The position numbers and the translations under genes are program-made. Source: DATKCA01 sp035544675 (GTDB lineage Bacteria > Acidobacteriota > Thermoanaerobaculia > Gp7-AA8). Taken from it: DNA of 13,996 bases. The notes beneath the pieces are model-generated. The model ran no database searches. It worked only from the letters and a program-made list of their open reading frames with translations, and was not told the DNA's origin. The stretch lies in NCBI GenBank assembly GCA_035544675.1, contig DATKCA010000149.1, forward strand, positions 1 to 13,996. The letters run 5' to 3'. Shown piece after piece: positions 1-6,168 of the stretch; positions within the stretch are counted from its first letter, which is position 1; each line of letters starts with the position of its first letter.

Positions 1-236
1 CCGATCAGGAGGAGAAGTCCGAAAGCGACCCAGTGATCCCAGGACGCGATTGCCCGCTCGATGCCCACACCCCCTGCCCACCCGATACCCGCCATCAAGG
101 ACTGCATGCCGCCGAATACGGCGGCCATTCGGAGAAGGTCCCCCCGGCGTAGAAGAGGCGAGGCTGCGGCGGTCGCCGCGGATACGGCCATGCAGTCCAC
201 GGCCACGCTGGCCGCCAGGAAGAGGAGCTCGAGCAT
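1..236 (-). CDS. mntP: Manganese efflux pump MntP, N-terminal part (cut by window edge)
   Basis: An open frame runs on the minus strand from an ATG at 236-234 to the left edge, giving about 78 residues with no stop. It starts MLELLFLAASVAVDCMAVSA and ends in ASWDHWVAFGLLLLIG. This fits the MntP family (inner-membrane Mn(II) exporter, six helices): a short first helix with a conserved Asp (D14) and small residues, a basic loop (LLRRGDLLRM), then a second helix with FGGMQSLMAGIGW, and the conserved W-(D/N)-H-W-(V/I)-A-F start of the third helix. About 40% of a usual protein of roughly 190 residues is present. A purine-rich AGGA lies about 10 nt before the ATG. The rest of the gene lies outside the window, so intactness cannot be judged. 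I saw no convincing Mn riboswitch upstream. Assignment is by recognised motifs, without an alignment. Confidence 0.85.
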   Translation of the reverse strand, partial: MLELLFLAASVAVDCMAVSAATAAASPLLRRGDLLRMAAVFGGMQSLMAGIGWAGGVGIERAIASWDHWVAFGLLLLI

Positions 237-390
237 CGAGAATGCATCCTATCCGGAGTTTTTCGGCATGTCAGGCCGGCGTGACCGCTCGCCGCGATCG
301 AGTGAGCGTGCGCGGAGCTCAGTGTGGAGAAACCTCACGCGAGCGCCGGTGGAGCGGAGATGACCTTGGAGCACGAAACTCGCAGCGGCA

Positions 391-629
391 CGGGGGTCAT
401 TCAGAGGCCGCACGCGCCAGCCGGGCAGAATATGAGATGGCGTCGCGGCCGAAGAATCTCAGCCGCGATGATCGCTGTCGGGTTCTTAGACACGTCCAGA
501 CGCGTTCGTACGATGCGAGTGCACCGGCACAAGAACCCGGATGACGGCCTGCGCAATCTGAGATTCTTCGGCCGCGAAACCAATCGTCTCTCAACCTGCT
601 CCTCCCGTGCGGCCTCTGAATGACCCCCG
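391..629. repeat. 239-bp concentric imperfect palindrome (REP/BIME- or MITE-like element)
   Basis: Nested inverted repeats share one centre near 510. The outer arms at 391-414 and 606-629 are perfect 24-bp inverted copies (they contain cattcagaggccgcac). The middle arms at 443-462 and 558-577 are perfect 20-bp copies (they contain ccgaagaatctcag). Inner arms are at 479-487 and 531-539 (cgggttctt), and the centre is tcgtacga at 506-513. The whole segment could fold into one long hairpin. Its wording resembles the dispersed 'gtcattc...gaagaatctc' repeats seen between genes in many soil-bacterial genomes. Open frames across it on both strands are low-complexity products of the repeat and not genes. 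It sits between the mntP start and the next gene, so it is intergenic. Confidence 0.8.
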
Positions 630-660
630 CCCTTACTGTAGAAGCGCAAACTAAACTCCC

Positions 661-672
661 GTAACCGGTTAC
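661..672. promoter_or_regulatory. Perfect 12-bp palindrome resembling a LacI/GalR-family operator
   Basis: GTAACCGGTTAC is a perfect palindrome. With flanks it reads cGTAACCGGTTACa, one base off the symmetric TGTAACCGGTTACA pattern with a central CG that is typical of LacI/GalR-family operators. It lies 54 bp before the ATG at 726, a sensible operator position. No LacI-type regulator is visible in the window, so the binding protein is unknown. The assignment rests on symmetry and family knowledge only. Confidence 0.4.
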
Positions 673-725
673 ATCACCATTGCAGGCCTGTCGATTGCAC
701 TAATCGCTGCTCCTGGAGGGCTGGC

Positions 726-992
726 ATGCGCTTCGAGATCGAAAAGACCCCGCTCAGTGAGAACTCGGCGAGAACCGATGTCGCGAAACCGGTTGGCGTC
801 GAGTTTTTCGAGGTTCCGGCCGAGTCCGCAGAGGCCGCCCTGAAATCCTTCATCTCCCGGGATCGTACTCAGCTTCTCGGCGAGCAGATGACCCTCGGCG
901 AGGAGACTCTGGCCACGATCCGGCGAGACGACGGAACGTTTCTTCTCCGGCTGAGCCCTCTTCAGGAGACCGCGGCCGAGTCGAGAGGCTGA
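726..992 (+). CDS. Small hypothetical protein
   Basis: An 88-residue frame with GC-rich third positions and a good ribosome binding site (GGAGG, about 7 nt before the ATG). The predicted protein is soluble, acidic and without a signal peptide or membrane helix. It contains a segment (EFFEVPAESAEAALKSFI) that could form a helix, followed by GEQMTLGEETLATIRRDDGTFLLRLSP, which looks like short beta strands. I do not recognise the family. It is tail-to-tail with the DUF2071 gene, whose 3' end overlaps it by 31 bp. Such convergent overlaps occur, but they also mean the last residues of one of the two could be misjudged. The operator-like palindrome at 661-672 is the only visible upstream signal. 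Confidence 0.55.
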   Translation: MRFEIEKTPLSENSARTDVAKPVGVEFFEVPAESAEAALKSFISRDRTQLLGEQMTLGEETLATIRRDDGTFLLRLSPLQETAAESRG

Positions 993-1687
993 GGGGCATA
1001 GATCGCCGGCCGGATCTCCCGAACGAGAAACGCCAGCGGACGCTGCGGCCGCGCGGTGATTCCCGCCGCCCAAAGCCAGGTCTCTTCCAGCTTCACCACT
1101 TCAGCTCGCGACCACCGCCACGGCTCCCGCGTCAAGCCCACGTGCTGTGGAGCGCCCTCGCGCATGATGAACACGCCACTCGAGTCGAGAAGATAGTGCT
1201 CGATCGTTCCGGGATGTGGGTCGATCATCGAACCGGCGGCGCGAACGGCCAGCTGCAACGCCGCAGGGGACCGTCCTTCCCGCTTCGCGGTCACCGCGAT
1301 GGTCGGCGTCTCTCGGTCATCACTGGCAATTCCGACGTCGGCCCTCTGATAAGGAAGCGAAAAAAGCCTGCTGGCCGCTGCGGCGGCGGTGTTGCTCGAT
1401 CCGTCGATCGCGAGATACCAGGTCCCTTCCCGCGAGCCGGCTCTCACACGCGTGCTCAGCTCGACCTGCGCGAACGGATCGATCGATGGAAGGGGAATGG
1501 GCGACGAGACCTCGATGCCGGCAACTTCGAAGGCGGACAAGGAGACCCAGCTCGTCCCTTCGAAATCGGCAATTTCAAATGCGACGGGGACCATCGCCCT
1601 CAGAGTGGCATGGTCGACGGGCCAGTGGAGGGAGACCTGGTTTCGCCAGATTTGCGTGGAGACTGGAGATTGAGCATTCGAGCTCAT
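962..1687 (-). CDS. DUF2071 (YqjF-like) family protein
   Basis: A 241-residue protein with the DUF2071/YqjF hallmarks. Near the start it has WRNQVSLHWPVDHATLRAMV followed by PVAFEIADFEGTSWVSLSAF, matching the usual pattern in which a tryptophan and 'HWPV' lead into 'L..(V/L)P..lE...fdG.aWv.l..F'. In the middle is VELSTRVRAGSREGTWYLAID, corresponding to the family's 'n.RtYV...g..GvyF.slda'. Near the end is the EHYLLDSSGVF region, matching the family's 'ERY.Ly'. Length is usual for the family. The biochemical function is not established; the fold is related to acetoacetate decarboxylase-like proteins. The ATG at 1687 is supported by AAGGA 6-7 nt upstream. It is divergent from the rhodanese gene (143-bp shared upstream region) and convergent with the small gene at 726-992. 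No obvious link to metal handling. Confidence 0.85.
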   Translation of the reverse strand: MSSNAQSPVSTQIWRNQVSLHWPVDHATLRAMVPVAFEIADFEGTSWVSLSAFEVAGIEVSSPIPLPSIDPFAQVELSTRVRAGSREGTWYLAIDGSSNTAAAAASRLFSLPYQRADVGIASDDRETPTIAVTAKREGRSPAALQLAVRAAGSMIDPHPGTIEHYLLDSSGVFIMREGAPQHVGLTREPWRWSRAEVVKLEETWLWAAGITARPQRPLAFLVREIRPAIYAPQPLDSAAVS

Positions 1688-1730
1688 TGAATTCCTTCGA
1701 TCCGCGAGTTTTCTTCCCCTGAGGCAAGAA

Positions 1731-1750
1731 GCAAGCCGGGCTTGCCCGGC
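1731..1750. promoter_or_regulatory. Overlapping inverted repeats in the divergent intergenic region
   Basis: Between the divergently transcribed DUF2071 gene and the rhodanese gene, two alternative dyads overlap: gcaag/cttgc (1731-1735 with 1741-1745) and gccggg/cccggc (1735-1740 with 1745-1750). They could be an operator or a small hairpin in the 5' leader of either gene. A further 10-bp palindrome, ctctgcagag, lies at 1798-1807, just before the rhodanese ribosome binding site. No clear -35/-10 pair was identified, so function is uncertain. Confidence 0.25.
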
Positions 1751-1831
1751 CGCGGCAGGCTCTGCGGCTGACCACGTCTCCGTCCGGCTGGCCCCCTCTC
1801 TGCAGAGGAATCATCCGGAAGAGAGCAACCC

Positions 1832-2149
1832 ATGGATGATCTTCGAATCGATCCCGAGGAAGCCCGCAAACTGAGCGACGCGGTCTATGTTGACGCCCGC
1901 AACGCTCAGGCCTGGGGCGAGGCGGACACGAAGCTTCCCGGCGCGATCCGCGTGCCCGCCAACGACTTGTCGAGCCATCTGAACGAGCTTCCCGAGGGGA
2001 AGACGTTCGTCACGTACTGCACGTGACCGAGCGAAGGATCAAGCGCCAGTTTGGCGCAACAGATGAAAGAGAAAGGGTTGCGCGCCCGCGCCCTCCGCGG
2101 CGGATTCGACGCCTGGACCGAGAAGGGTCTTCCCGTCGAGCCGAAGTGA
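1832..2149 (+). CDS. Probable selenocysteine-containing rhodanese-domain sulfurtransferase (in-frame UGA = Sec65)
   Basis: A single-domain rhodanese of 105 residues if the TGA at 2024-2026 is read as selenocysteine. Before the TGA: VDAR (D21, R23, the usual early rhodanese motif), GAIRVP (37-42) and the beta strand leading to the active-site loop, FVTYCT (59-64). The TGA gives U65, so the loop reads Y-C63-T-U65-P-S-E-G-S-S-A. After the TGA the same frame continues for 40 residues to a TGA at 2147-2149 and contains the classic C-terminal motif GGFDAWTEKGLPVE (90-103). In many homologs the loop is YC.CP(N/S)E.SSA, so Sec replaces a conserved Cys, the normal pattern for bacterial selenoproteins. 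A hairpin of SECIS type starts 16 nt after the UGA. The ribosome binding site is ggaagag, about 8 nt before the ATG. It acts in the cytoplasm (no signal peptide), probably in persulfide or thiol/selenol redox chemistry. The alternative is a recent nonsense mutation (TGC to TGA) making a pseudogene. The intact downstream frame and hairpin argue against that but do not exclude it. A standard caller would stop at residue 64. Confidence 0.8.
2043..2057 (+). promoter_or_regulatory. Putative bacterial SECIS hairpin for Sec insertion at UGA 2024-2026
   Basis: gcgcca - gtt - tggcgc forms a perfect 6-bp stem with a 3-nt loop, or a 5-bp stem with loop AGUUU. A G stands first or second in the loop, and 22 nt lie between the UGA and the loop G. 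Bacterial SECIS elements are short stem-loops directly downstream of the UGA, inside the coding sequence. They carry a guanosine among the first loop positions and sit roughly 16-37 nt from the UGA; SelB binds them. The sequence also encodes rhodanese residues (around S71-A75), as expected for a bSECIS. No bulged U or extended lower stem was established by eye. Confidence 0.6.
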
Positions 2150-2348
2150 GTCCTGAGAGACGGCACCCTCGGCGCAGAAGGAAGTCGAAGATTTCATCGC
2201 AGCAGGCAGGTCTCCCCTGACGGCGGCCCATGGCAGTCGACGTGTAATGCCGCCGCTGGCGAGCTGCTGCTCGAGTCAGCGCCCCTCGGGGGCGTCTGCG
2301 GCGAGTTCGGCGGCACCCGGAATGCATGGGAAGCCGGCGAAGTTATCG

Positions 2349-2696
2349 ATGCCGCTGATGCGTACTCTCGTGATCGTTCTCGTCACCATCGCCCTCATGG
2401 GCGTGGCACCCGTTGCCGTGGCAGCAGGGCTGTGTGCCGAGAAGTCGTGCTGCCAGCGCGACGATCAGGATGGTCTGGCGGCGCCCGACTGCTGCGGAGC
2501 GGTCGTCTGCAGCAATGACCCGCCTGATGATCTCGAACGATCTGAGCATGGAAACCGTGTTGCACCTCTTGCACCGGTCGGCCATGCAACCACACCGGCC
2601 GTCCGGCCGGCGACTTCTCCGGTCTTGATCTCGACCCGCGTGCCGGCGAAGTCTGCCTGCGAACGTCTCTCCGCCCTTTCCATCTTCCTCATCTGA
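2349..2696 (+). CDS. Small exported cysteine-rich protein at the head of the copper island
   Basis: A frame with a signal peptide, MPLMRTLVIVLVTIALMGVAPVAVAA, followed by a Cys-rich segment: C-x4-S-C-C, then PDCCGAVVC. The longer frame could begin upstream at 2247, but that extension is low-complexity and the signal peptide should be near the N-terminus, so I place the start at ATG 2349 (115 residues; ATG 2358 is equally possible). No strong Shine-Dalgarno sequence is visible, which weakens the start call. After about residue 55 the protein becomes Pro/Ala-rich and ends in a short hydrophobic tail (LSALSIFLI). Paired cysteines in a small exported protein next to Cu efflux genes suggest periplasmic metal binding or sensing, but I do not recognise a named family and this is inference. 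A terminator-like hairpin follows, separating it from the pump genes. Confidence 0.55.
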   Translation: MPLMRTLVIVLVTIALMGVAPVAVAAGLCAEKSCCQRDDQDGLAAPDCCGAVVCSNDPPDDLERSEHGNRVAPLAPVGHATTPAVRPATSPVLISTRVPAKSACERLSALSIFLI

Positions 2697-2718
2697 TTCC
2701 TCACACGATCCATCTGTC

Positions 2719-2757
2719 GACGCGATGCGTGCCTAGGCGCTTCGCGTGTCTTTTTTT
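2719..2757 (+). terminator. Rho-independent terminator-like hairpin with T-tract
   Basis: acgcga (2720-2725) pairs with tcgcgt (2742-2747). A weaker inner stem around the palindromic gcctaggc (2731-2738) is possible, and a run of seven T follows at 2751-2757. It lies 22 nt after the stop of the Cys-rich gene and 25 nt before the outer-membrane-factor gene. It either ends the upstream transcript or acts as an attenuator in a longer leader of the pump operon. If it is a full terminator, a promoter for the pump would have to lie within or just upstream of it, and none is obvious. Confidence 0.6.
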
Positions 2758-2782
2758 CTGACAACGAACCTGTGAGGTCTTG

Positions 2783-4054
2783 ATGAATTCGACGCTGTAC
2801 CGTCTTTTCGCCCTGCTGTGGCTTGTCGCCGCCGTGCCGGCGGTCGCTGAACAGACTCTTGATACGCCGACTCTCGAGCGGCGCGAGCTCGTTCGCGCTG
2901 TTCTGGAGCGGAACCCGTCCATTGAAGCCGCACGGCAGGCGTGGCGAGCCGCTGCAGAACGGGAGGAGCAGGTCACCGCACTCGCTGACCCTCGCCTCTC
3001 CACCTCGATCGCGCCGCTGAGCATCGGCGGCGATCGCTTCGGAGCCAGTATCGAGGCGAGCCAGATGCTCCCCTTCCCGGGAAAGCGACGGCTGCGCGGC
3101 GCCATCGCGCGTGCCGAAGCCGATGCTGCGCGGAACGACTTCGAGGCAGTCCAGCTCGAGCTCGCGACGATGGCCTCGCTCCTCTTCGACGAGCACTACC
3201 GCGTCGCACGTGCGCTGGCAATCAACAAGGAGCACCAGGAACTCCTTGCCATTCTCAAAGAGAGCGCGGAGGCGCAGTACGTCGTCGGCCGCGCATCGCT
3301 TCAGGATCCGCTGCAGGCGGAAGTCGAGCTCGCGCATCTGATGCACCGCGACATCGTTCTCGGAACTGAACGGGATGCGGTCCGCGCGCAGATCAATGAG
3401 CTTCTCCATCGTCCGCCCGAGGCACCGGTGCCGCCGCCACCCGTCTCCCTTTCGGAACCTGATATTCCCGGATCGAGCGCGGAACTGCAGGAGATTGCGC
3501 TGACCAGCCGCCCCGTCCTGGACGGGGCAGAGGCCCGAATTCGTGCGCGTGAGTCGGCGACCGATCTGGCGCGTCTCGACTTTTATCCCGACTTCCACGT
3601 GATGGGCTCCTACAACTCGATGTGGATGTCGACGGACCATCAGTGGATGGCCGGCATCGGCATCGAGCTGCCGGTCCAGCGCGAGAAACGGCGCGCGGCC
3701 GTTCGGGAAGCGGAGGCGAGACTCGCCGCCGCTCGAAGTGAGAAGAAGAGCTTCGAAGACCAGATTCGGAGTCAGGTCGATCAGGCGTACCGCGCGGCCG
3801 TCGAGGCGCAACACGTCGTGGCTCTTCATCGCGACCGGCTCGTCCCGGCCGCACGTGATCAGGTGCAGGCGGCACGCGCCGGCTTCGAAACGGGGCGTAA
3901 CAGCTTTCTCGCCGTCATCGAAGCAGAGCGGAATCTCCGCACGGTCGAGCTGCAGCTCGTGGACGTAACCGCCGCTCTTCATCAGCGTCTGGCGCGACTC
4001 GACCGCGCCACAGGCCGCATGCCGGTCAACATCGACAACGGAGGTATGCAGTGA
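2783..4054 (+). CDS. cusC: TolC/CusC-family outer membrane efflux protein
   Basis: A 423-residue outer-membrane factor of a tripartite heavy-metal pump. It has an N-terminal signal peptide (MNSTLYRLFALLWLVAAVPAVAEQ; no lipobox Cys seen). Two outer-membrane-efflux repeats follow, the first with ERNPSIEAARQAWRAA and the characteristic SQMLPFPGKRRLRG, the second with long alpha-helical, Ala/Arg/Glu-rich stretches (residues ~245-410) that would build the periplasmic tunnel. VMGSYNSMWMSTDHQWMAGIGIELP is the usual beta-strand region before the second helical hairpin. I chose ATG 2783 over the TTG at 2780 because GAGG at 2774-2777 is spaced 5 nt from it. Its stop overlaps the GTG of the next gene (GTGA), so it is translationally coupled to the adaptor. 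Symbol given by homology of the module; the C-terminus (NIDNGGMQ) is short. Confidence 0.85.
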   Translation: MNSTLYRLFALLWLVAAVPAVAEQTLDTPTLERRELVRAVLERNPSIEAARQAWRAAAEREEQVTALADPRLSTSIAPLSIGGDRFGASIEASQMLPFPGKRRLRGAIARAEADAARNDFEAVQLELATMASLLFDEHYRVARALAINKEHQELLAILKESAEAQYVVGRASLQDPLQAEVELAHLMHRDIVLGTERDAVRAQINELLHRPPEAPVPPPPVSLSEPDIPGSSAELQEIALTSRPVLDGAEARIRARESATDLARLDFYPDFHVMGSYNSMWMSTDHQWMAGIGIELPVQREKRRAAVREAEARLAAARSEKKSFEDQIRSQVDQAYRAAVEAQHVVALHRDRLVPAARDQVQAARAGFETGRNSFLAVIEAERNLRTVELQLVDVTAALHQRLARLDRATGRMPVNIDNGGMQ

Positions 4055-6168
4055 AGATTCAGGACCGGTACAAGGCTCTCTCGCCGCGCGGAAAGCGGAT
4101 CGCGGCGATCACTGCCACCGTTGCAGTCGTGGCGATCCTGGCGATCGCATTCGCCAATCCGCTCGTCGCGTGGTTCACCATGAAGCCGATGGGCGGCAGC
4201 GCAGCGAAAGGCGTCGTCGTGAAGAGCGGCGATCTCACGTTCGAGGCGTCGATGAATCCCGATCCTCCGCGGCGGTCCGACAACACGATGATCGTCCGGA
4301 TCACCGACTCGGAAGGGAAGCCGGTTGAAGCGGACGTGGAGGTCGAGTACGTCATGCCAGCGATGGGCGCAATGGCCGAGATGCGCGGAAAAGCCGACAT
4401 CGACCAGAAGCGAGGCGGCGTCTATCACGCCCGGTTCGACCTCCCGATGGGCGGGAGCTGGACCATGAGCGTCCGCGCCAGGACAAACGAAGGATCGGCC
4501 GAGGCGCGCTACACGCTCACGGTCGGAACCAAGGGGCTCGTCGCAGCCGGTGGTAGCGGCGGCGCAGCGAGCCCTCTTCCTCCGCAGCAGTTTCCACCGG
4601 GTGTGCTCACAGAACTGCGGCGGGCCCTGGGAGCGTACGAGCAGGCGCGGGCGATGCTCGCAAACGACCGGCTGGACGGCATCGCCACGCATGCGAATGC
4701 GCTGGCGGCGGCGTTCACCGCCGCACGGCCGTCAACGGGCGACGAGGTCAGGCAGTGCCTCCTCGACGGAACGGCCGCCGCGCGCAAGCTGGCGGCTGCC
4801 ACATCCCTCGATGCGGCGCGCGCCGCGTTCAAGGACGTCAGCATGTATCTGTTCGCACTCGCCGCCTCTGACCCGCGCCTCGCCTCCGGCTGGCACGCCT
4901 ACGAGTGCAGCATGACCGACGGCTTCAACAAGTGGCTGCAGAACGAGGAAGGCGTGTCGAACCCGTATATGGGCACGGCGATGCAGACGTGCGGCAGCCC
5001 GACCGCGATCGCGCCAGTCGCTCTCTCCGCGCACGACCCCGCCGATGGAGATGAGACCGCGTACTACACGTGCTCCATGCACCCATCGGTCCGGCAGGAA
5101 GGACCGGGGCAATGTCCGATCTGCGGTATGGATCTCACGCCGGTCTCGCAGGAGGAAGTCAGCAGCGGCATCATCCGGATCGATGAGGATCGACGCCAGC
5201 AGATTGGAATCAAGACCGCTTTCGTCATCTCGCGGCCGATGGACACAGCGATTCGCGCGGTGGGCAAAACGGCCTTCGATGAGAGTCGCGTCCGCGATGT
5301 CACGCTCAAACTCGATGGCTTCGTCGAGCGGCTGTATGTGAACAAAACCGGTGACTTCGTCCGGCGCGGTCAGGCGCTGCTGACGCTCTACAGCCCCGAG
5401 CTCTACGCAGCGCAGCAGGATTACCTCCTCGCACTGCGGAGTCAGCGGGCGTCGCGCGCCTCGGGCGCGCCCGACCGTGCCGACTATCTCGTCCGCGCCG
5501 CGCGCGAGCGGCTGCGGCTCTGGGACCTCAGCAATGGACAGATCAATCAGATCGCAAGCACGGGCCGCCCGATCGAGCGAATGCCCATCCATTCGCCCTA
5601 CTCAGGCTTTGTCGTCGAGAAAAAGATCGTCGAAGGGAGCTCCGTCCGCGCAGGTGAGACGTTGTTCCGCATCGCTGCGCTCGACCGCGTCTGGGTCGAG
5701 GCCGACGTCTACGAGAAGGACCTGGGCGCCATCCGCGCCGGTCAGACCGCACGCGTCACGCTTCCTTACGTCGCGGGGCGTACATTCGACGGACGGATCA
5801 CGTACGTCTATCCGTATCTCGACGCCTCCACGCGCACCGGGAAGGTTCGTATCGAGCTCCCGAATCCAAATCTCGAGCTCAAGCCGGAGATGTATGCCGA
5901 CGTCGAGATCCGCGCCGCCGGCAAAATTGCTCTGACGGTGCCTGAGGACGCCGTCCTGATCACCGGGCCTCGTCAGCTCGTCTTCCTCGATCTCGGTGAG
6001 GGGCGTCTGAAGCCGCAGGCTGTCCAGGTCGGCAAACGATCCAATGGCTACTACGAAATCCTGAGCGGACTCAAAGAGGGCGACCTTGTGATCGCCTCCG
6101 CGAACTTCCTCGTCGCGTCCGAGAGCCGCATCCGCTCGGCCGCGCAGTTCTGGGGAGGTGAGGAGTGA
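4051..6168 (+). CDS. cusB: CusB-type periplasmic adaptor with N-terminal YtkA/FixH-like, DUF3347 and HMBD domains
   Basis: A 705-residue membrane-fusion protein linking the inner-membrane RND pump to the outer-membrane factor. Domains in order: signal anchor (about 17-40); YtkA/FixH-like beta domain (about 50-163, with the VMPAMGAMAEMRGK and LPMGGSWTMSVRA segments); helical DUF3347-like domain (about 186-323, with C286-S-M, NPYMGTAMQTCG and C314); heavy-metal-binding domain (YYTC341SMHPSV...C355PIC358GM); then the barrel-sandwich/hairpin/beta-barrel adaptor core (about 380-705), with LKLDGFVERLYVNKTGDFV, LYSPELYAAQQDYLLAL, a helical hairpin, and IHSPYSGFVVEKKIVEGSSV. The GTG start at 4051 has GGAGG at 4039-4043 ideally placed, and it overlaps the preceding stop. 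HMBD plus DUF3347 point to Cu/Ag rather than Co/Zn/Cd. It is considerably longer than E. coli CusB (about 400 residues) because of the three added domains. Confidence 0.9.
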   Translation: MKIQDRYKALSPRGKRIAAITATVAVVAILAIAFANPLVAWFTMKPMGGSAAKGVVVKSGDLTFEASMNPDPPRRSDNTMIVRITDSEGKPVEADVEVEYVMPAMGAMAEMRGKADIDQKRGGVYHARFDLPMGGSWTMSVRARTNEGSAEARYTLTVGTKGLVAAGGSGGAASPLPPQQFPPGVLTELRRALGAYEQARAMLANDRLDGIATHANALAAAFTAARPSTGDEVRQCLLDGTAAARKLAAATSLDAARAAFKDVSMYLFALAASDPRLASGWHAYECSMTDGFNKWLQNEEGVSNPYMGTAMQTCGSPTAIAPVALSAHDPADGDETAYYTCSMHPSVRQEGPGQCPICGMDLTPVSQEEVSSGIIRIDEDRRQQIGIKTAFVISRPMDTAIRAVGKTAFDESRVRDVTLKLDGFVERLYVNKTGDFVRRGQALLTLYSPELYAAQQDYLLALRSQRASRASGAPDRADYLVRAARERLRLWDLSNGQINQIASTGRPIERMPIHSPYSGFVVEKKIVEGSSVRAGETLFRIAALDRVWVEADVYEKDLGAIRAGQTARVTLPYVAGRTFDGRITYVYPYLDASTRTGKVRIELPNPNLELKPEMYADVEIRAAGKIALTVPEDAVLITGPRQLVFLDLGEGRLKPQAVQVGKRSNGYYEILSGLKEGDLVIASANFLVASESRIRSAAQFWGGEE

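Noticed and set aside
237..390. Possible Mn-sensing yybP-ykoY riboswitch upstream of the minus-strand mntP
   Set aside because: I looked for the conserved loop sequences of that class on the minus strand and found none; only ordinary GC-rich sequence is visible.
397..649. Open frames on both strands across 391-629 (e.g. with HSEAAR and RPKNL wording)
   Set aside because: They are translations of the palindromic repeat in several frames; there is no ribosome binding site and no protein-like composition.
669..1073. Minus-strand frame of 134 codons
   Set aside because: Shadow of the 726-992 and DUF2071 frames; Arg/Pro-rich composition and no family features.
2023..2220. Short plus-strand frame starting at the rhodanese TGA (out of frame by one)
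   Set aside because: Arg-rich out-of-frame product; the rhodanese frame itself continues with clear family motifs.
2280..2294. cgcccc-tcg-ggggcg hairpin between the rhodanese and the Cys-rich gene
   Set aside because: A short GC hairpin without a T-tract in a GC-rich genome; could be chance. Nothing else is recognisable in 2150-2348.
2465..3982. Long minus-strand frame of 505 codons opposite cusC
   Set aside because: Arises from high-GC codon bias opposite a real gene; the plus strand carries unmistakable TolC-family features.
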